A stretch of 64,000 bases of DNA from Aeromicrobium phoceense (GTDB lineage: Bacteria; Actinomycetota; Actinomycetes; Propionibacteriales; Nocardioidaceae): the NCBI RefSeq assembly GCF_013868155.1, contig NZ_JACEOG010000002.1, positions 310,001 to 374,000 on the forward strand. The letters are read 5' to 3'. Below the pieces are notes generated by a model. That model was not told the DNA's origin. It did not search any database and was given only the letters and a program-made list of their open reading frames with translations. How positions within the stretch are numbered: position 1 is the stretch's first letter; each line of letters opens with the position of its first letter. A program made the translations under genes and the position numbers. Shown piece by piece: positions 1-7,090 of this stretch.

Positions 1-627
1 ATCGAGCATGAGCTGGTGCAGGAGGATGCCGACTCCGAGACCCACGAAGCCGAGGGCGAGCAGGGTGGACCGGCCGATCCGCAGGCGGCCCAGGCCCAGC
101 CCGACGAGCAGGAAGCCGGTCCACTGGATCGCGGGATAGGGCATGCCGACGAACAGCTCGCCGATCGGGCTGGTGGTCAGCTCGGGCACCCGTTCCACGA
201 GCCACGCGATGATCACGGGGCCGGCGATGCCGAGCACCGAGCCGACGCCGATCAGCACCGGCACGGGCGCTCGCAGGAACGGCAGCGCCGCCACGAAGTA
301 CACGGCGTACGAGGCCAGGATGACGGCCACGGGGGTGCCGAGGGCGCTGAGGAAGGCGCCGAGTGCGGCCAGCACCGCGGCGCGCACGAAGATGGCCAGC
401 CGGTCGTCGGCGAGGCGTTCGCCAACGTGGGGCCGTGTCCCGCCGGTGGTGAGCGCGAGCGAGAACCCGGCGACGACGACGAACAGCACGGCGGCACGCC
501 CGTCGCCCACATGCCGCCAGGACGCAGCGACACCCGGATCGAAGTCGATCCGGGTGTCGAGGTGGGCGACCACCATGCCCACGAGCGCGAGTCCACGAGC
601 GGCATCCAGCCCGCGGACTCGCGTCAT
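1..627 (-). CDS. Multi-pass membrane protein, acyltransferase/DUF418-like N-terminus (C-terminus beyond window)
   Basis: The frame is open for 209 codons from an ATG at 627 to the window edge, so the C-terminus is missing. The N-terminus reads RGLDAARGLALVGMVVAHL, the opening seen in bacterial DUF418 and heparan-alpha-glucosaminide N-acetyltransferase-like membrane proteins. At least five hydrophobic segments follow, which implies an integral membrane protein. The start lies eight bases beyond the ccr stop codon on the same strand, so the two are probably cotranscribed. Substrate and reaction cannot be told from the sequence. The family assignment rests on the N-terminal motif and hydropathy only. 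Confidence 0.7.
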   Translation of the reverse strand, partial: MTRVRGLDAARGLALVGMVVAHLDTRIDFDPGVAASWRHVGDGRAAVLFVVVAGFSLALTTGGTRPHVGERLADDRLAIFVRAAVLAALGAFLSALGTPVAVILASYAVYFVAALPFLRAPVPVLIGVGSVLGIAGPVIIAWLVERVPELTTSPIGELFVGMPYPAIQWTGFLLVGLGLGRLRIGRSTLLALGFVGLGVGILLHQLMLD

Positions 628-635
628 GTCGGCGA

Positions 636-1973
636 TCAGATGCCGCGGAAGCGGTTGATCTCCGTGAGGTACTTGGCGCGCTTCTCCTCGTCAGTGACGC
701 CCAGGCCCTCCTCGGGCGCCAGCGTCAGCACGCCGACCTTGCCCTGGTGCTTGTTGTGGTGCACGTCGAGCGCGGCCTGGCCGGTGTCCTCGAGCTTGTA
801 CACCTTCGACACGGTCGGGTGGATGAGGCCCTTGTCGATGAGGCGGTTGGCCTCGTAGGCCTCGCGGTAGTTCGCGAAGTGCGAGCTCTTGATGTTCTTC
901 AGGTTCATCCACAGGTACCGGTTGTCGTACTGGTGCATGTAGCCCGAGGTCGACGCGCAGGTGATGATCGTGCCGCCCTTGCGCGTGACGTAGACGCTGG
1001 CGCCGAAGGTCTCGCGGCCCGGGTGCTCGAACACGATGTCCGGGTCCTCGCCGCCGGTGAGCTCACGGATCTTCTTGCCGAAGCGCTGCCACTCCTTGGG
1101 GTCCTGGTTGTGCTCGTCCTTCCAGAACTTGTAGCCCTCGGCCGAGCGGTCGATGATGTGCTCGGCGCCCAGCGAGCGCACGATCTCGGCCTTGTCGGGG
1201 CTGGAGACGACGCACACCGGGATGGCTCCACCGTTGAGGGCCATCTGCGTGGCGTAGGAGCCCAGGCCGCCCGAGGCGCCCCAGATCAGCACGACGTCGC
1301 CCTGCTTCATGTTGGCGCCGTTCTTGCTCACCAGCTGGCGGTACGCGGTGGAGTTCACGAGGCCGGGCGAGGCCGCCTCCTCCCACGTCAGGTGCGCGGG
1401 CTTGGGCATGAGCTGGTTCGACTTCACGATGGCCAGCTCGGCCAGGCCGCCGAAGTTCGTCTCGAAGCCCCAGATGCGCTGCTGCGGGTCCATCATCGTG
1501 TCGTCGTGGCCGTCGGGGCTCTCGAGCTCGACCGACAGGCAGTGTGCGACGACCTCCTGGCCGGGCTTCCAGGCGTTGACGCCCGGGCCCGTGCGCAGCA
1601 CGACGCCGGCGAGGTCGGAGCCGACCACGTGGTACGGCAGGTCGTGGCGCTTCGTGTACTCCGAGAGACGGCCGTAGCGCTCGAGGAACCCGAACGTCGA
1701 GACGGGCTCGAAGATCGAGGTCCACACCGTGTTGTAGTTGATCGCGCTGGCCATGACGGCGACGAGGGCCTCGCCCGGAGCCAGCTCCGGGAGGGGGACG
1801 TCGTCGAGGTGCAGGCTCTTGCGCGGGTCCTTGTCCCGGGTGGCCACGCCCTCGAACATGTTCTGCTCGTCCTTGTGGACGGTGATGCCCCGGTAGGTCT
1901 CGGGGAGCTCGAGGTTCTGGTACGTCTCTGCGGTGCGGTCGCCGGACATGATGGCGTCGAGGATGTGCTGCAC
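636..1973 (-). CDS. ccrA: Crotonyl-CoA carboxylase/reductase
   Basis: This enzyme reductively carboxylates crotonyl-CoA to ethylmalonyl-CoA with NADPH and CO2, the key step of the ethylmalonyl-CoA pathway and a source of polyketide extender units. The 445-residue length matches the family. The nucleotide-binding motif WGASGGLGSY lies at 231-240 of a zinc-less MDR fold. The four residues known to position CO2 in the Kitasatospora enzyme, Asn81, Phe170, Glu171 and His365, fall at the same numbers here, so carboxylation rather than simple reduction is likely. The start is GTG with GAAGG upstream. It lies 99 bases behind the epimerase gene on the same strand; a possible promoter lies in the gap. 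Confidence 0.95.
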   Translation of the reverse strand: MQHILDAIMSGDRTAETYQNLELPETYRGITVHKDEQNMFEGVATRDKDPRKSLHLDDVPLPELAPGEALVAVMASAINYNTVWTSIFEPVSTFGFLERYGRLSEYTKRHDLPYHVVGSDLAGVVLRTGPGVNAWKPGQEVVAHCLSVELESPDGHDDTMMDPQQRIWGFETNFGGLAELAIVKSNQLMPKPAHLTWEEAASPGLVNSTAYRQLVSKNGANMKQGDVVLIWGASGGLGSYATQMALNGGAIPVCVVSSPDKAEIVRSLGAEHIIDRSAEGYKFWKDEHNQDPKEWQRFGKKIRELTGGEDPDIVFEHPGRETFGASVYVTRKGGTIITCASTSGYMHQYDNRYLWMNLKNIKSSHFANYREAYEANRLIDKGLIHPTVSKVYKLEDTGQAALDVHHNKHQGKVGVLTLAPEEGLGVTDEEKRAKYLTEINRFRGI

Positions 1974-2013
1974 GGGGGATCCTTCGCGTCGGTATTGCAG
2001 GTGGTCTGCGGTG

Positions 2014-2031
2014 ATGTTACTGGCGGGAAAC
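2014..2031 (-). promoter_or_regulatory. Candidate ccr promoter/operator (GTTTC-N6-GTAAC over a TAACAT -10)
   Basis: Read on the minus strand, GTTTC-N6-GTAAC is followed directly by ATCA, and a -10-like TAACAT is embedded in its right half. The same layout, GTTAC-N6-GTAAC-ATCA, occurs before etfB. The -10 lies about 40 bases before the ccr GTG. This suggests a shared acyl-CoA-responsive repressor site. That is inference from two sites only. Confidence 0.35.
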
Positions 2032-2072
2032 TTGTCCCGCGAGCCGGAGTGGGGTCGGGGTCCGCGAGCCGA

Positions 2073-2519
2073 TCAGTGCGTGGCGGCGGGCTCGACGAGC
2101 TCGACGAGGACGCCTCCGGCGTCCTTCGGGTGAACGAAGTTGACGCGACTGTCGGACGTGCCCCGCTTGGGGGTGTCGTACAGGAGGCGCACGCCGCGGT
2201 CGCGCAGGGTGGTCGAGACCGCGTCGATGTCGGTGACACGGTACGCCAACTGCTGCACGCCCGGTCCGTTGCGGTCCAGGTACTTGGCGATCGTGGACTC
2301 CTCGCTCAGCGGGGCCAGCAGCTGGATGCACGAGCCGGAGTCGCCGACGGCGAGCATCGCCTCGCGGACGCCCTGCTCCTCGTTGACCTCCTCGTGGATC
2401 GACTCGAGGCCGAACACGCGCGAGTAGAACTCGATGGCGTCGTCGAGGTCGTGGACGGCGATGCCGACGTGATCGATGGCGGTGAGCAGGTGGCCCGGAA
2501 CGAGCGATTCGCTGGTCAT
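2073..2519 (-). CDS. mce: Methylmalonyl-CoA epimerase
   Basis: The enzyme interconverts (2R)- and (2S)-methylmalonyl-CoA, and in some organisms ethylmalonyl-CoA epimers, feeding the B12-dependent mutases. The 148-residue vicinal-oxygen-chelate fold opens with IDHVGIAV (metal ligand His17) and ends with the strand VLVELVEP (ligand Glu140). Gln66 matches the third usual ligand. The position of the fourth ligand, usually within a GxHH motif, reads GPGVQQLAYRV, so histidine is absent there. The ATG at 2519 is preceded seven bases upstream by TAGGCT, a leaderless arrangement. Longer upstream frames run antisense to the next gene and were not used. Its neighbour ccr uses the same acyl-CoA pool. Confidence 0.9.
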   Translation of the reverse strand: MTSESLVPGHLLTAIDHVGIAVHDLDDAIEFYSRVFGLESIHEEVNEEQGVREAMLAVGDSGSCIQLLAPLSEESTIAKYLDRNGPGVQQLAYRVTDIDAVSTTLRDRGVRLLYDTPKRGTSDSRVNFVHPKDAGGVLVELVEPAATH

Positions 2520-2526
2520 GCCGGGC

Positions 2527-2532
2527 AGCCTA
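2527..2532 (-). promoter_or_regulatory. -10 element TAGGCT of leaderless mce
   Basis: TAGGCT on the minus strand ends seven bases before the mce ATG, and no Shine-Dalgarno sequence intervenes. Transcription would then begin at or next to the start codon. Confidence 0.5.
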
Positions 2533-2574
2533 GTACGGGCTCGGCGGGCCCTGCGCGTGGACCGCTCCCGGGGT

Positions 2575-2580
2575 GACAAT
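2575..2580 (+). promoter_or_regulatory. -10 element GACAAT of a leaderless gene
   Basis: GACAAT ends five bases before the ATG at 2586, with no ribosome binding site between. It is back to back with the mce promoter. Confidence 0.4.
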
Positions 2581-2585
2581 GGGGT

Positions 2586-3011
2586 ATGGACACCACCGCG
2601 ATCACCGAGATGACGGGAAACGAGCCGTGGGACTTCGTCGCCGACCACACGTTCGGGCGGCTGGCGCTGACGGTCCTGGGACAGCCTGAGATCTTCCCCG
2701 TCAACTACGCCCTGGCCGGGCGCCGCATCGCCTTCCGCACGGCCGAGGGCACCAAGCTCATGGGCGTCGTGCTGGACGGCCACGTCGCCTTCGAGGTCGA
2801 CGAGGTCACGGCGGAGGGCGCCACGAGCGTCGTCCTGAAGGGCACCGCCCGCAAGATCGAGACCGAGGCGCAGGCGCAGGAGCTCGACCTGGCCGACCTG
2901 CACTCCTGGGTACCGACGCTCAAGTACAACCTCGTCGTCATCGACGTCAGCGAGATCAGCGGGCGCCGATTCCGCTTCGGGCCCGAGCCCGAGCTCACCC
3001 CCGTGATGTGA
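2586..3011 (+). CDS. Pyridoxamine 5'-phosphate oxidase-like flavin/F420-binding protein
   Basis: This 141-residue protein has the split-barrel layout of small PPOX-family proteins: an N-terminal helix, then the strand segment FGRLALTVLGQPEIFPVNY, then GRRIAFRTAEGTKLMGV and HVAFEVDEV. Such proteins bind FMN or F420 and include nitroreductase-like and nitroimidazole-resistance members; the substrate cannot be predicted. It is divergent from mce with a 66-base gap and upstream of the thiolase on the same strand, separated by an intergenic palindrome, so it is probably its own unit. Family assignment is fairly firm and function is open. Confidence 0.8.
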   Translation: MDTTAITEMTGNEPWDFVADHTFGRLALTVLGQPEIFPVNYALAGRRIAFRTAEGTKLMGVVLDGHVAFEVDEVTAEGATSVVLKGTARKIETEAQAQELDLADLHSWVPTLKYNLVVIDVSEISGRRFRFGPEPELTPVM

Positions 3012-3038
3012 GGTGACCCACGTCCGGTCAGGCACTCC

Positions 3039-3055
3039 GTACCCATGGGTACAGT
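3039..3055 (+). promoter_or_regulatory. Perfect 14-base palindrome overlapping a -10 element, upstream of the thiolase gene
   Basis: GTACCCATGGGTAC at 3039-3052 is its own reverse complement and overlaps a -10-like TACAGT at 3050-3055, about 33 bases before the thiolase ATG. A dimeric repressor bound there would block transcription. The regulator is unknown. Confidence 0.4.
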
Positions 3056-3088
3056 GACCCCAACGCACGCACCGAAGGAGCACGTTTC

Positions 3089-4279
3089 ATGACCACTTCC
3101 GTCATCGTCGCCGGGGCACGGACCCCGATCGGCCGCCTGCAGGGCGGCCTCAAGACCCTGTCCGGCTCCGACCTGGGCGGCGTCGCGATCAAGGGCGCCC
3201 TCGACCGGGCCGGCATCAACGGCGACCAGGTCGACTACGTGATCATGGGCCAGGTCCTCGGAGCCGGAGCCGGTCAGGTTCCCGCCCGCCAGGCCGCGTT
3301 CAAGGGCGGCATTCCGCTGGACGTCCCCGCGATCACCATCAACAAGGTGTGCCTCTCGGGCATCAACGCGATCGCCCTGGCCGACCAGCTGATCCGCGCC
3401 GGCGAGTACGACATCGTCGTCGCCGGCGGCCAGGAGTCGATGACCCAGGCGCCCCACCTGCTGACGGGCTCGCGCGACGGTCACAAGTACGGCAAGGTCA
3501 CGATGCTCGACCACATGGAGTACGACGGCCTGTGGGACGCGCTCACCGACCAGGCGATGGGCTCGCTCACCGAGCAGCGCAACGCCGCCACCGACACGCT
3601 GTCGCGTGAGGCTCAGGACACCTTCGGCGCCCGCTCGCACCAGCTCGCCGCCGCGGCGCAGAAGAACGGCGTGTTCGACGACGAGATCGTCCCGGTCGAG
3701 ATCCCGCAGCGCAAGGGCGACCCGGTCGTCGTCAGCGCCGACGAGGGCGTCCGCGGCGACACCACGGCCGAGTCGCTCGGCCGCCTGCGTCCCGCGTTCT
3801 CCAAGGAGGGCACGATCACCGCGGGCACGGCCAGCCAGATCTCCGACGGCGCCTGCGCCGTGGTCGTCATGAGCAAGGCCAAGGCCGAGGAGCTGGGCCT
3901 GACGTGGCTCGCCGAGATCGGCGCCCACGGCAACGTCTCGGGCCCCGACTCCACGCTGCAGGAGCAGCCGGCCAACGCCATCGCCAAGGCGGCGCAGAAG
4001 CAGGGCATCGACGTCGCGGACATCGACCTGTTCGAGCTGAACGAGGCCTTCGCCGCGGTCGGCATCGTCTCGGCCGAGAAGCTCGGCGTCAGCGAGGACA
4101 AGGTCAACGTCAACGGCGGCGCCATCGCGCTCGGCCACCCGATCGGCATGAGCGGTGCGCGCATCGTCCTTCACCTCGCGCTGGAGCTCCAGCGTCGCGG
4201 TGGCGGCACCGGTGCGGCCGCGCTGTGTGGCGGCGGCGGCCAGGGCGACGCCCTGATCATCCGGGTCCCGCAGGCCTGA
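3089..4279 (+). CDS. atoB: Acetyl-CoA C-acetyltransferase (thiolase)
   Basis: The enzyme condenses two acetyl-CoA to acetoacetyl-CoA or performs the reverse thiolysis. At 396 residues it is a standard cytosolic thiolase II. The acyl-accepting cysteine is Cys88 in NKVCLSG; the second active-site set is His350 in IALGHPIG and Cys380 in ALCGGGGQG. It has an ATG with GAAGGAG nine bases upstream. Downstream, meaB follows after 25 bases on the same strand and may be cotranscribed. Within this region the thiolase could feed acetoacetyl-CoA toward crotonyl-CoA, the substrate of the nearby ccr; that link is inference. Confidence 0.95.
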   Translation: MTTSVIVAGARTPIGRLQGGLKTLSGSDLGGVAIKGALDRAGINGDQVDYVIMGQVLGAGAGQVPARQAAFKGGIPLDVPAITINKVCLSGINAIALADQLIRAGEYDIVVAGGQESMTQAPHLLTGSRDGHKYGKVTMLDHMEYDGLWDALTDQAMGSLTEQRNAATDTLSREAQDTFGARSHQLAAAAQKNGVFDDEIVPVEIPQRKGDPVVVSADEGVRGDTTAESLGRLRPAFSKEGTITAGTASQISDGACAVVVMSKAKAEELGLTWLAEIGAHGNVSGPDSTLQEQPANAIAKAAQKQGIDVADIDLFELNEAFAAVGIVSAEKLGVSEDKVNVNGGAIALGHPIGMSGARIVLHLALELQRRGGGTGAAALCGGGGQGDALIIRVPQA

Positions 4280-4304
4280 TCGGCCCTCACCCGAATCTGC
4301 GGAG

Positions 4305-5261
4305 TTGAGTCCCAGGAACGTCGACGTCACCGACCTGGTCTCGCGGGCGCAAGCCGGCGAGGCCAGGTCGGTGGCGCGTCTGATCACCCTCGTCGAGACC
4401 GAGTCCGACCACCTGCGTGAGGTCAGCGCGGCGCTGGCCCCGCTCGTCGGCGGCGCCCACGTGATCGGCCTCACCGGCTCGCCCGGCGTGGGCAAGTCGA
4501 CCACCACGTCGGCCTTGGTCACCGAGCTGCGCGCCCGCGGCCGTCGCGTCGGCGTCCTCGCGGTCGATCCCACCTCGCCCTTCAGCGGGGGAGCGCTGCT
4601 GGGCGACCGCATCCGGATGCAGGACCACGCCACCGACCCCGACGTCTACATCCGGTCGATGGCCAGCCGGGGCCATCTCGGCGGCCTGTCGTGGGCCACG
4701 CCCCACGCCATCCGCGTCCTCGACGCGGCCGGCTGCGACGTGATTCTGCTCGAGACCGTCGGCGTCGGGCAGTCCGAGGTCGAGGTCGCCGGGCTGGCCG
4801 ACACCACCGTCGTGCTGCTGGCGCCCGGCATGGGCGACGGCATCCAGGCCGCCAAGGCCGGGATCCTCGAGATCGGCGACATCTTCTGCATCAACAAGGC
4901 CGACCGGGACGGAGCCTCCACCACGCGCCGTGAGCTGCGCACCATGCTGTCGATGTCCGACCGCCAGGACGGTTGGAAGCGTCCGATCGACCTCACCGTG
5001 GCCACCGAGGGCACCGGAGTCCCGGAGCTGGTCGACCACCTGCAGGAGCATGCCTCCCACCTGCGTGCCTCCGGCCAGCTGGCGCGCCGGCGCACCGATC
5101 GCCTGCGTCGAGAGATCCAGGCGATCGCCCTCGACCAGGTGCGGCGCCGCTTCGTCGTCGACGGGGGCGAAGAGCTCGACGCACTCGCCGCCCGCGCCTT
5201 CGCCGGCGACATCGACCCGTTCTCGGCTGCCGACACCCTGCTGGCCGAATCCGACGCGTAG
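4305..5261 (+). CDS. meaB: Methylmalonyl-CoA mutase-associated GTPase MeaB
   Basis: MeaB is a G3E-family GTPase that loads and protects the B12 cofactor of methylmalonyl-CoA or ethylmalonyl-CoA mutase. The 318 residues carry the P-loop GSPGVGKST (58-66), the conserved DPTSPFSGGALLGDRIRM segment, the switch region ETVGVGQSEVEVAGLADT, and a G4-like NKAD. The apparent start is TTG at 4305. No strong ribosome binding site is visible, so the exact start is uncertain by a few codons. No mutase gene lies in the window, although mce and ccr of the same pathway are within 4 kb. Confidence 0.93.
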   Translation: MSPRNVDVTDLVSRAQAGEARSVARLITLVETESDHLREVSAALAPLVGGAHVIGLTGSPGVGKSTTTSALVTELRARGRRVGVLAVDPTSPFSGGALLGDRIRMQDHATDPDVYIRSMASRGHLGGLSWATPHAIRVLDAAGCDVILLETVGVGQSEVEVAGLADTTVVLLAPGMGDGIQAAKAGILEIGDIFCINKADRDGASTTRRELRTMLSMSDRQDGWKRPIDLTVATEGTGVPELVDHLQEHASHLRASGQLARRRTDRLRREIQAIALDQVRRRFVVDGGEELDALAARAFAGDIDPFSAADTLLAESDA

Positions 5262-5317
5262 AAGTCTTCCGCGCGGCGTCCCCGGTTCGGGCCCGCGATT
5301 CCGGTAGACATGTGCGC

Positions 5318-5473
5318 GTGGTGAAGAAGGCAGTGATCCTTTTCGTGGTGGGCTTCGGGCTCTACTACCTGTTCAGCACGCCTGAGGACGCCGCGACGGC
5401 CGTTCGTGGGGCCTTCGACGCAGCCATCGGCGCATTCGGACAGGTCGGGGTGTTCGTGTCCGAGCTCCTGTGA
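5318..5473 (+). CDS. Small single-pass membrane protein, unknown function
   Basis: This 51-residue protein begins MVKKAVILFVVGFGLYYLF, one hydrophobic membrane segment after two lysines, followed by an amphipathic tail (DAATAVRGAFDAAIGAFGQV). A TAGACA hexamer ends seven bases before the GTG at 5318, suggesting leaderless translation; the next GTG at 5321 is an alternative. An ATG at 5310 is out of frame. The PH-domain membrane gene follows after ten bases, and I recall this pairing in other actinobacteria. The function is unknown. Confidence 0.6.
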   Translation: MVKKAVILFVVGFGLYYLFSTPEDAATAVRGAFDAAIGAFGQVGVFVSELL

Positions 5474-5483
5474 GGACCTCGTC

Positions 5484-6149
5484 ATGACCGAGAGACCAGC
5501 GATCGAGATGGCGCCCCCGCCGGTCACGTCGCGGTTCTGGCGACGCCTGCGCGAGCCGTTCCCCGACCCTGAGAACCACGTCGCGCTGAATCAGCGCCTC
5601 AATCCCCGCAGCGGCGAGCGTGTCCTGCAGATCGTGCCCAAGCACGTGGCCGTCTACTGGACCCTGCCCGCCGCCGCGCTGGCCTCCTTCGGCTGCCTCG
5701 TGGTCCTGCTGTTCCACTGGAACTCCGGTCCGGCCCAGGCGCTGTGGCTCGCGTCCCTCGCCGTCACGGCCGCGGCGGCCGTGCGCGCGTTCGTGGAGTG
5801 GCGCGACGTCTTCGTCGTCACGAACTGGCGGGTCGTGCGGCTCAGCGGGGGGCTGACCGCGCGGGGCGCGACGATGCCGATCAACCGCATCCTCGACATG
5901 ACGATGACGCGCACGATGTGGGGCCGCGCCCTCGGCTACGGCCACTTCGTCTTCGAGTCGGCCGCGCAGGAGCAGGGACTGCGCGAGATCAAGTTCGTGC
6001 CGGACATCCTGGCGGTCGACCGTGAGATCAACAACGCCGTGAACCGGGAGAACCGCCGGCGTGAGCGGATGATGGCCGCGAGGCACGACAGGCCGCTGGC
6101 CGGCGGGCCCGACGAGGGTGAACGGACCGAGCCGATCCGCGGCCTGTGA
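5484..6149 (+). CDS. PH domain (bPH2/YdbT-like) membrane protein
   Basis: The 221-residue protein has a soluble N-terminus containing LNPRSGERVLQIVPKHVAVYW, two hydrophobic segments at roughly 50-95, and then a bacterial PH-like domain with VTNWRVVRLSGGLTARGATMPINRILDMTM. That last segment is the hallmark of the YdbS/YdbT-type family, in which the fold sits at the cytoplasmic membrane face. The ATG at 5484 has GAGG eight bases upstream. The protein lies ten bases after the small membrane gene, so the two form a unit. The biological role is not established. Confidence 0.75.
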   Translation: MTERPAIEMAPPPVTSRFWRRLREPFPDPENHVALNQRLNPRSGERVLQIVPKHVAVYWTLPAAALASFGCLVVLLFHWNSGPAQALWLASLAVTAAAAVRAFVEWRDVFVVTNWRVVRLSGGLTARGATMPINRILDMTMTRTMWGRALGYGHFVFESAAQEQGLREIKFVPDILAVDREINNAVNRENRRRERMMAARHDRPLAGGPDEGERTEPIRGL

Positions 6150-6159
6150 CCGGGCTTCC

Positions 6160-6165
6160 TAGACT
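6160..6165 (+). promoter_or_regulatory. -10 element TAGACT of leaderless cnoX-like gene
   Basis: TAGACT ends exactly six bases before the ATG at 6172, with no Shine-Dalgarno sequence between them. Confidence 0.5.
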
Positions 6166-6171
6166 GTCGCC

Positions 6172-7086
6172 ATGAGCTTCTCGCAGCCCGGTGCGTTCGA
6201 CCTTTCCTCGCTGGCCACGCCGCGTCCCACGACCCCGTCCGGCGGGGGCGCTCCCGCTCCCGAGGGAGCGGTCTACGTCATCGACGTCACCGAGGCCGAC
6301 TTCCAGCAGGTGGTCGAGTCCTCGATGCAGCACCTCGTCGTGCTGAGCGTCTGGTCGCCCCGCTCCCCGCAGAGCGTCGAGTTCAACGAGGTCCTCGCGC
6401 GGGCCACGTCCGCGTACGGCGGAGCGCTGCAACTCGCGAAGGTCGACGCGGACACCAACCCCGGCATCGCCCAGGCGCTGCAGGTGCAGGCCGTGCCGTT
6501 CGTGGTGGGCCTCGTGCAGGGCCGGCCCGTGCCGCTGTTCCAGGGCACGGTGGACGACGCCGAGGTGAAGCGGTTCTTCGACGAGCTCGTGAGGCTCGCG
6601 CAGCAGAACGGCCTGAACGGCCGTGCCCAGCCGTCCGGGGGCGCTCCCGTCGAGGCCCCCGACGAGGCCGAGGACGACCCGCGCTTCGCCGCCGCCGACG
6701 AGGCCTACTCCCGCGGCGACTTCGACGCCGCGATCGCCGAGTACGAGGCGCTGCTGGCGCAGACCCCCGGCGACACCGAGGTGGCCGAGCGGCTGGCGGC
6801 CACGAGGCTCTACGCGCGCGTGGCCGGCGCCGACCTGCAGCAGGCGCGGCAGGCCGCAGCCGACGCCCCGGACGACGTCGACGCCCAGCTGCTGGTGGCC
6901 GATCTCGACGTCACCGGCGGACACGTCGAGGACGCCTTCCTGCGACTCATCGAGCTCGTCAAGCGCACGGCGGAGGACGACCGCGACCGGGTCCGCGAGC
7001 ACCTGCTCGAGCTGTTCACGGTGGTCGGTCTGGCCGATCCTCGCGTGGCGCTGGCCCGTCGCTCCCTGGCCGCCGCTCTCTTCTGA
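6172..7086 (+). CDS. cnoX: CnoX/YbbN-like thioredoxin-fold TPR co-chaperone
   Basis: The 304-residue protein joins a thioredoxin fold (about 35-145, with VYVIDVTEADFQ, KVDADTNP and the cis-proline loop VQAVPFVVGL) to a C-terminal repeat region (about 165-300; AYSRGDFDAAIAEYEALL, a TPR-like helix pair). Escherichia coli CnoX/YbbN protects substrates from oxidation and hands them to GroEL. Here the redox CxxC motif is absent: the segment reads SVWSPRSPQSVEF, so the domain cannot act as a disulfide reductase. That suggests a holdase or scaffold role. It appears to be a single-gene unit with a leaderless start. Confidence 0.8.
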   Translation: MSFSQPGAFDLSSLATPRPTTPSGGGAPAPEGAVYVIDVTEADFQQVVESSMQHLVVLSVWSPRSPQSVEFNEVLARATSAYGGALQLAKVDADTNPGIAQALQVQAVPFVVGLVQGRPVPLFQGTVDDAEVKRFFDELVRLAQQNGLNGRAQPSGGAPVEAPDEAEDDPRFAAADEAYSRGDFDAAIAEYEALLAQTPGDTEVAERLAATRLYARVAGADLQQARQAAADAPDDVDAQLLVADLDVTGGHVEDAFLRLIELVKRTAEDDRDRVREHLLELFTVVGLADPRVALARRSLAAALF

Positions 7087-7090
7087 GCGG

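Noticed and set aside
16-858. 280-residue plus-strand open frame at the window start
   Set aside because: It is antisense to the membrane protein and ccr, is low-complexity His/Glu/Arg-rich, and has no family pattern.
747-2576. 609-residue plus-strand open frame across ccr and mce
   Set aside because: It is the antisense shadow of two genes with clear family motifs; the composition is typical of high-GC antisense frames.
2073-3083. Epimerase frame extended to 336 residues
   Set aside because: The extra 188 codons are antisense to the PPOX gene; the family N-terminus and the -10 fix the ATG at 2519.
5310-5312. ATG as start of the small membrane protein
   Set aside because: It is out of frame with the VVKKAVILF reading; the GTG at 5318 is in frame.
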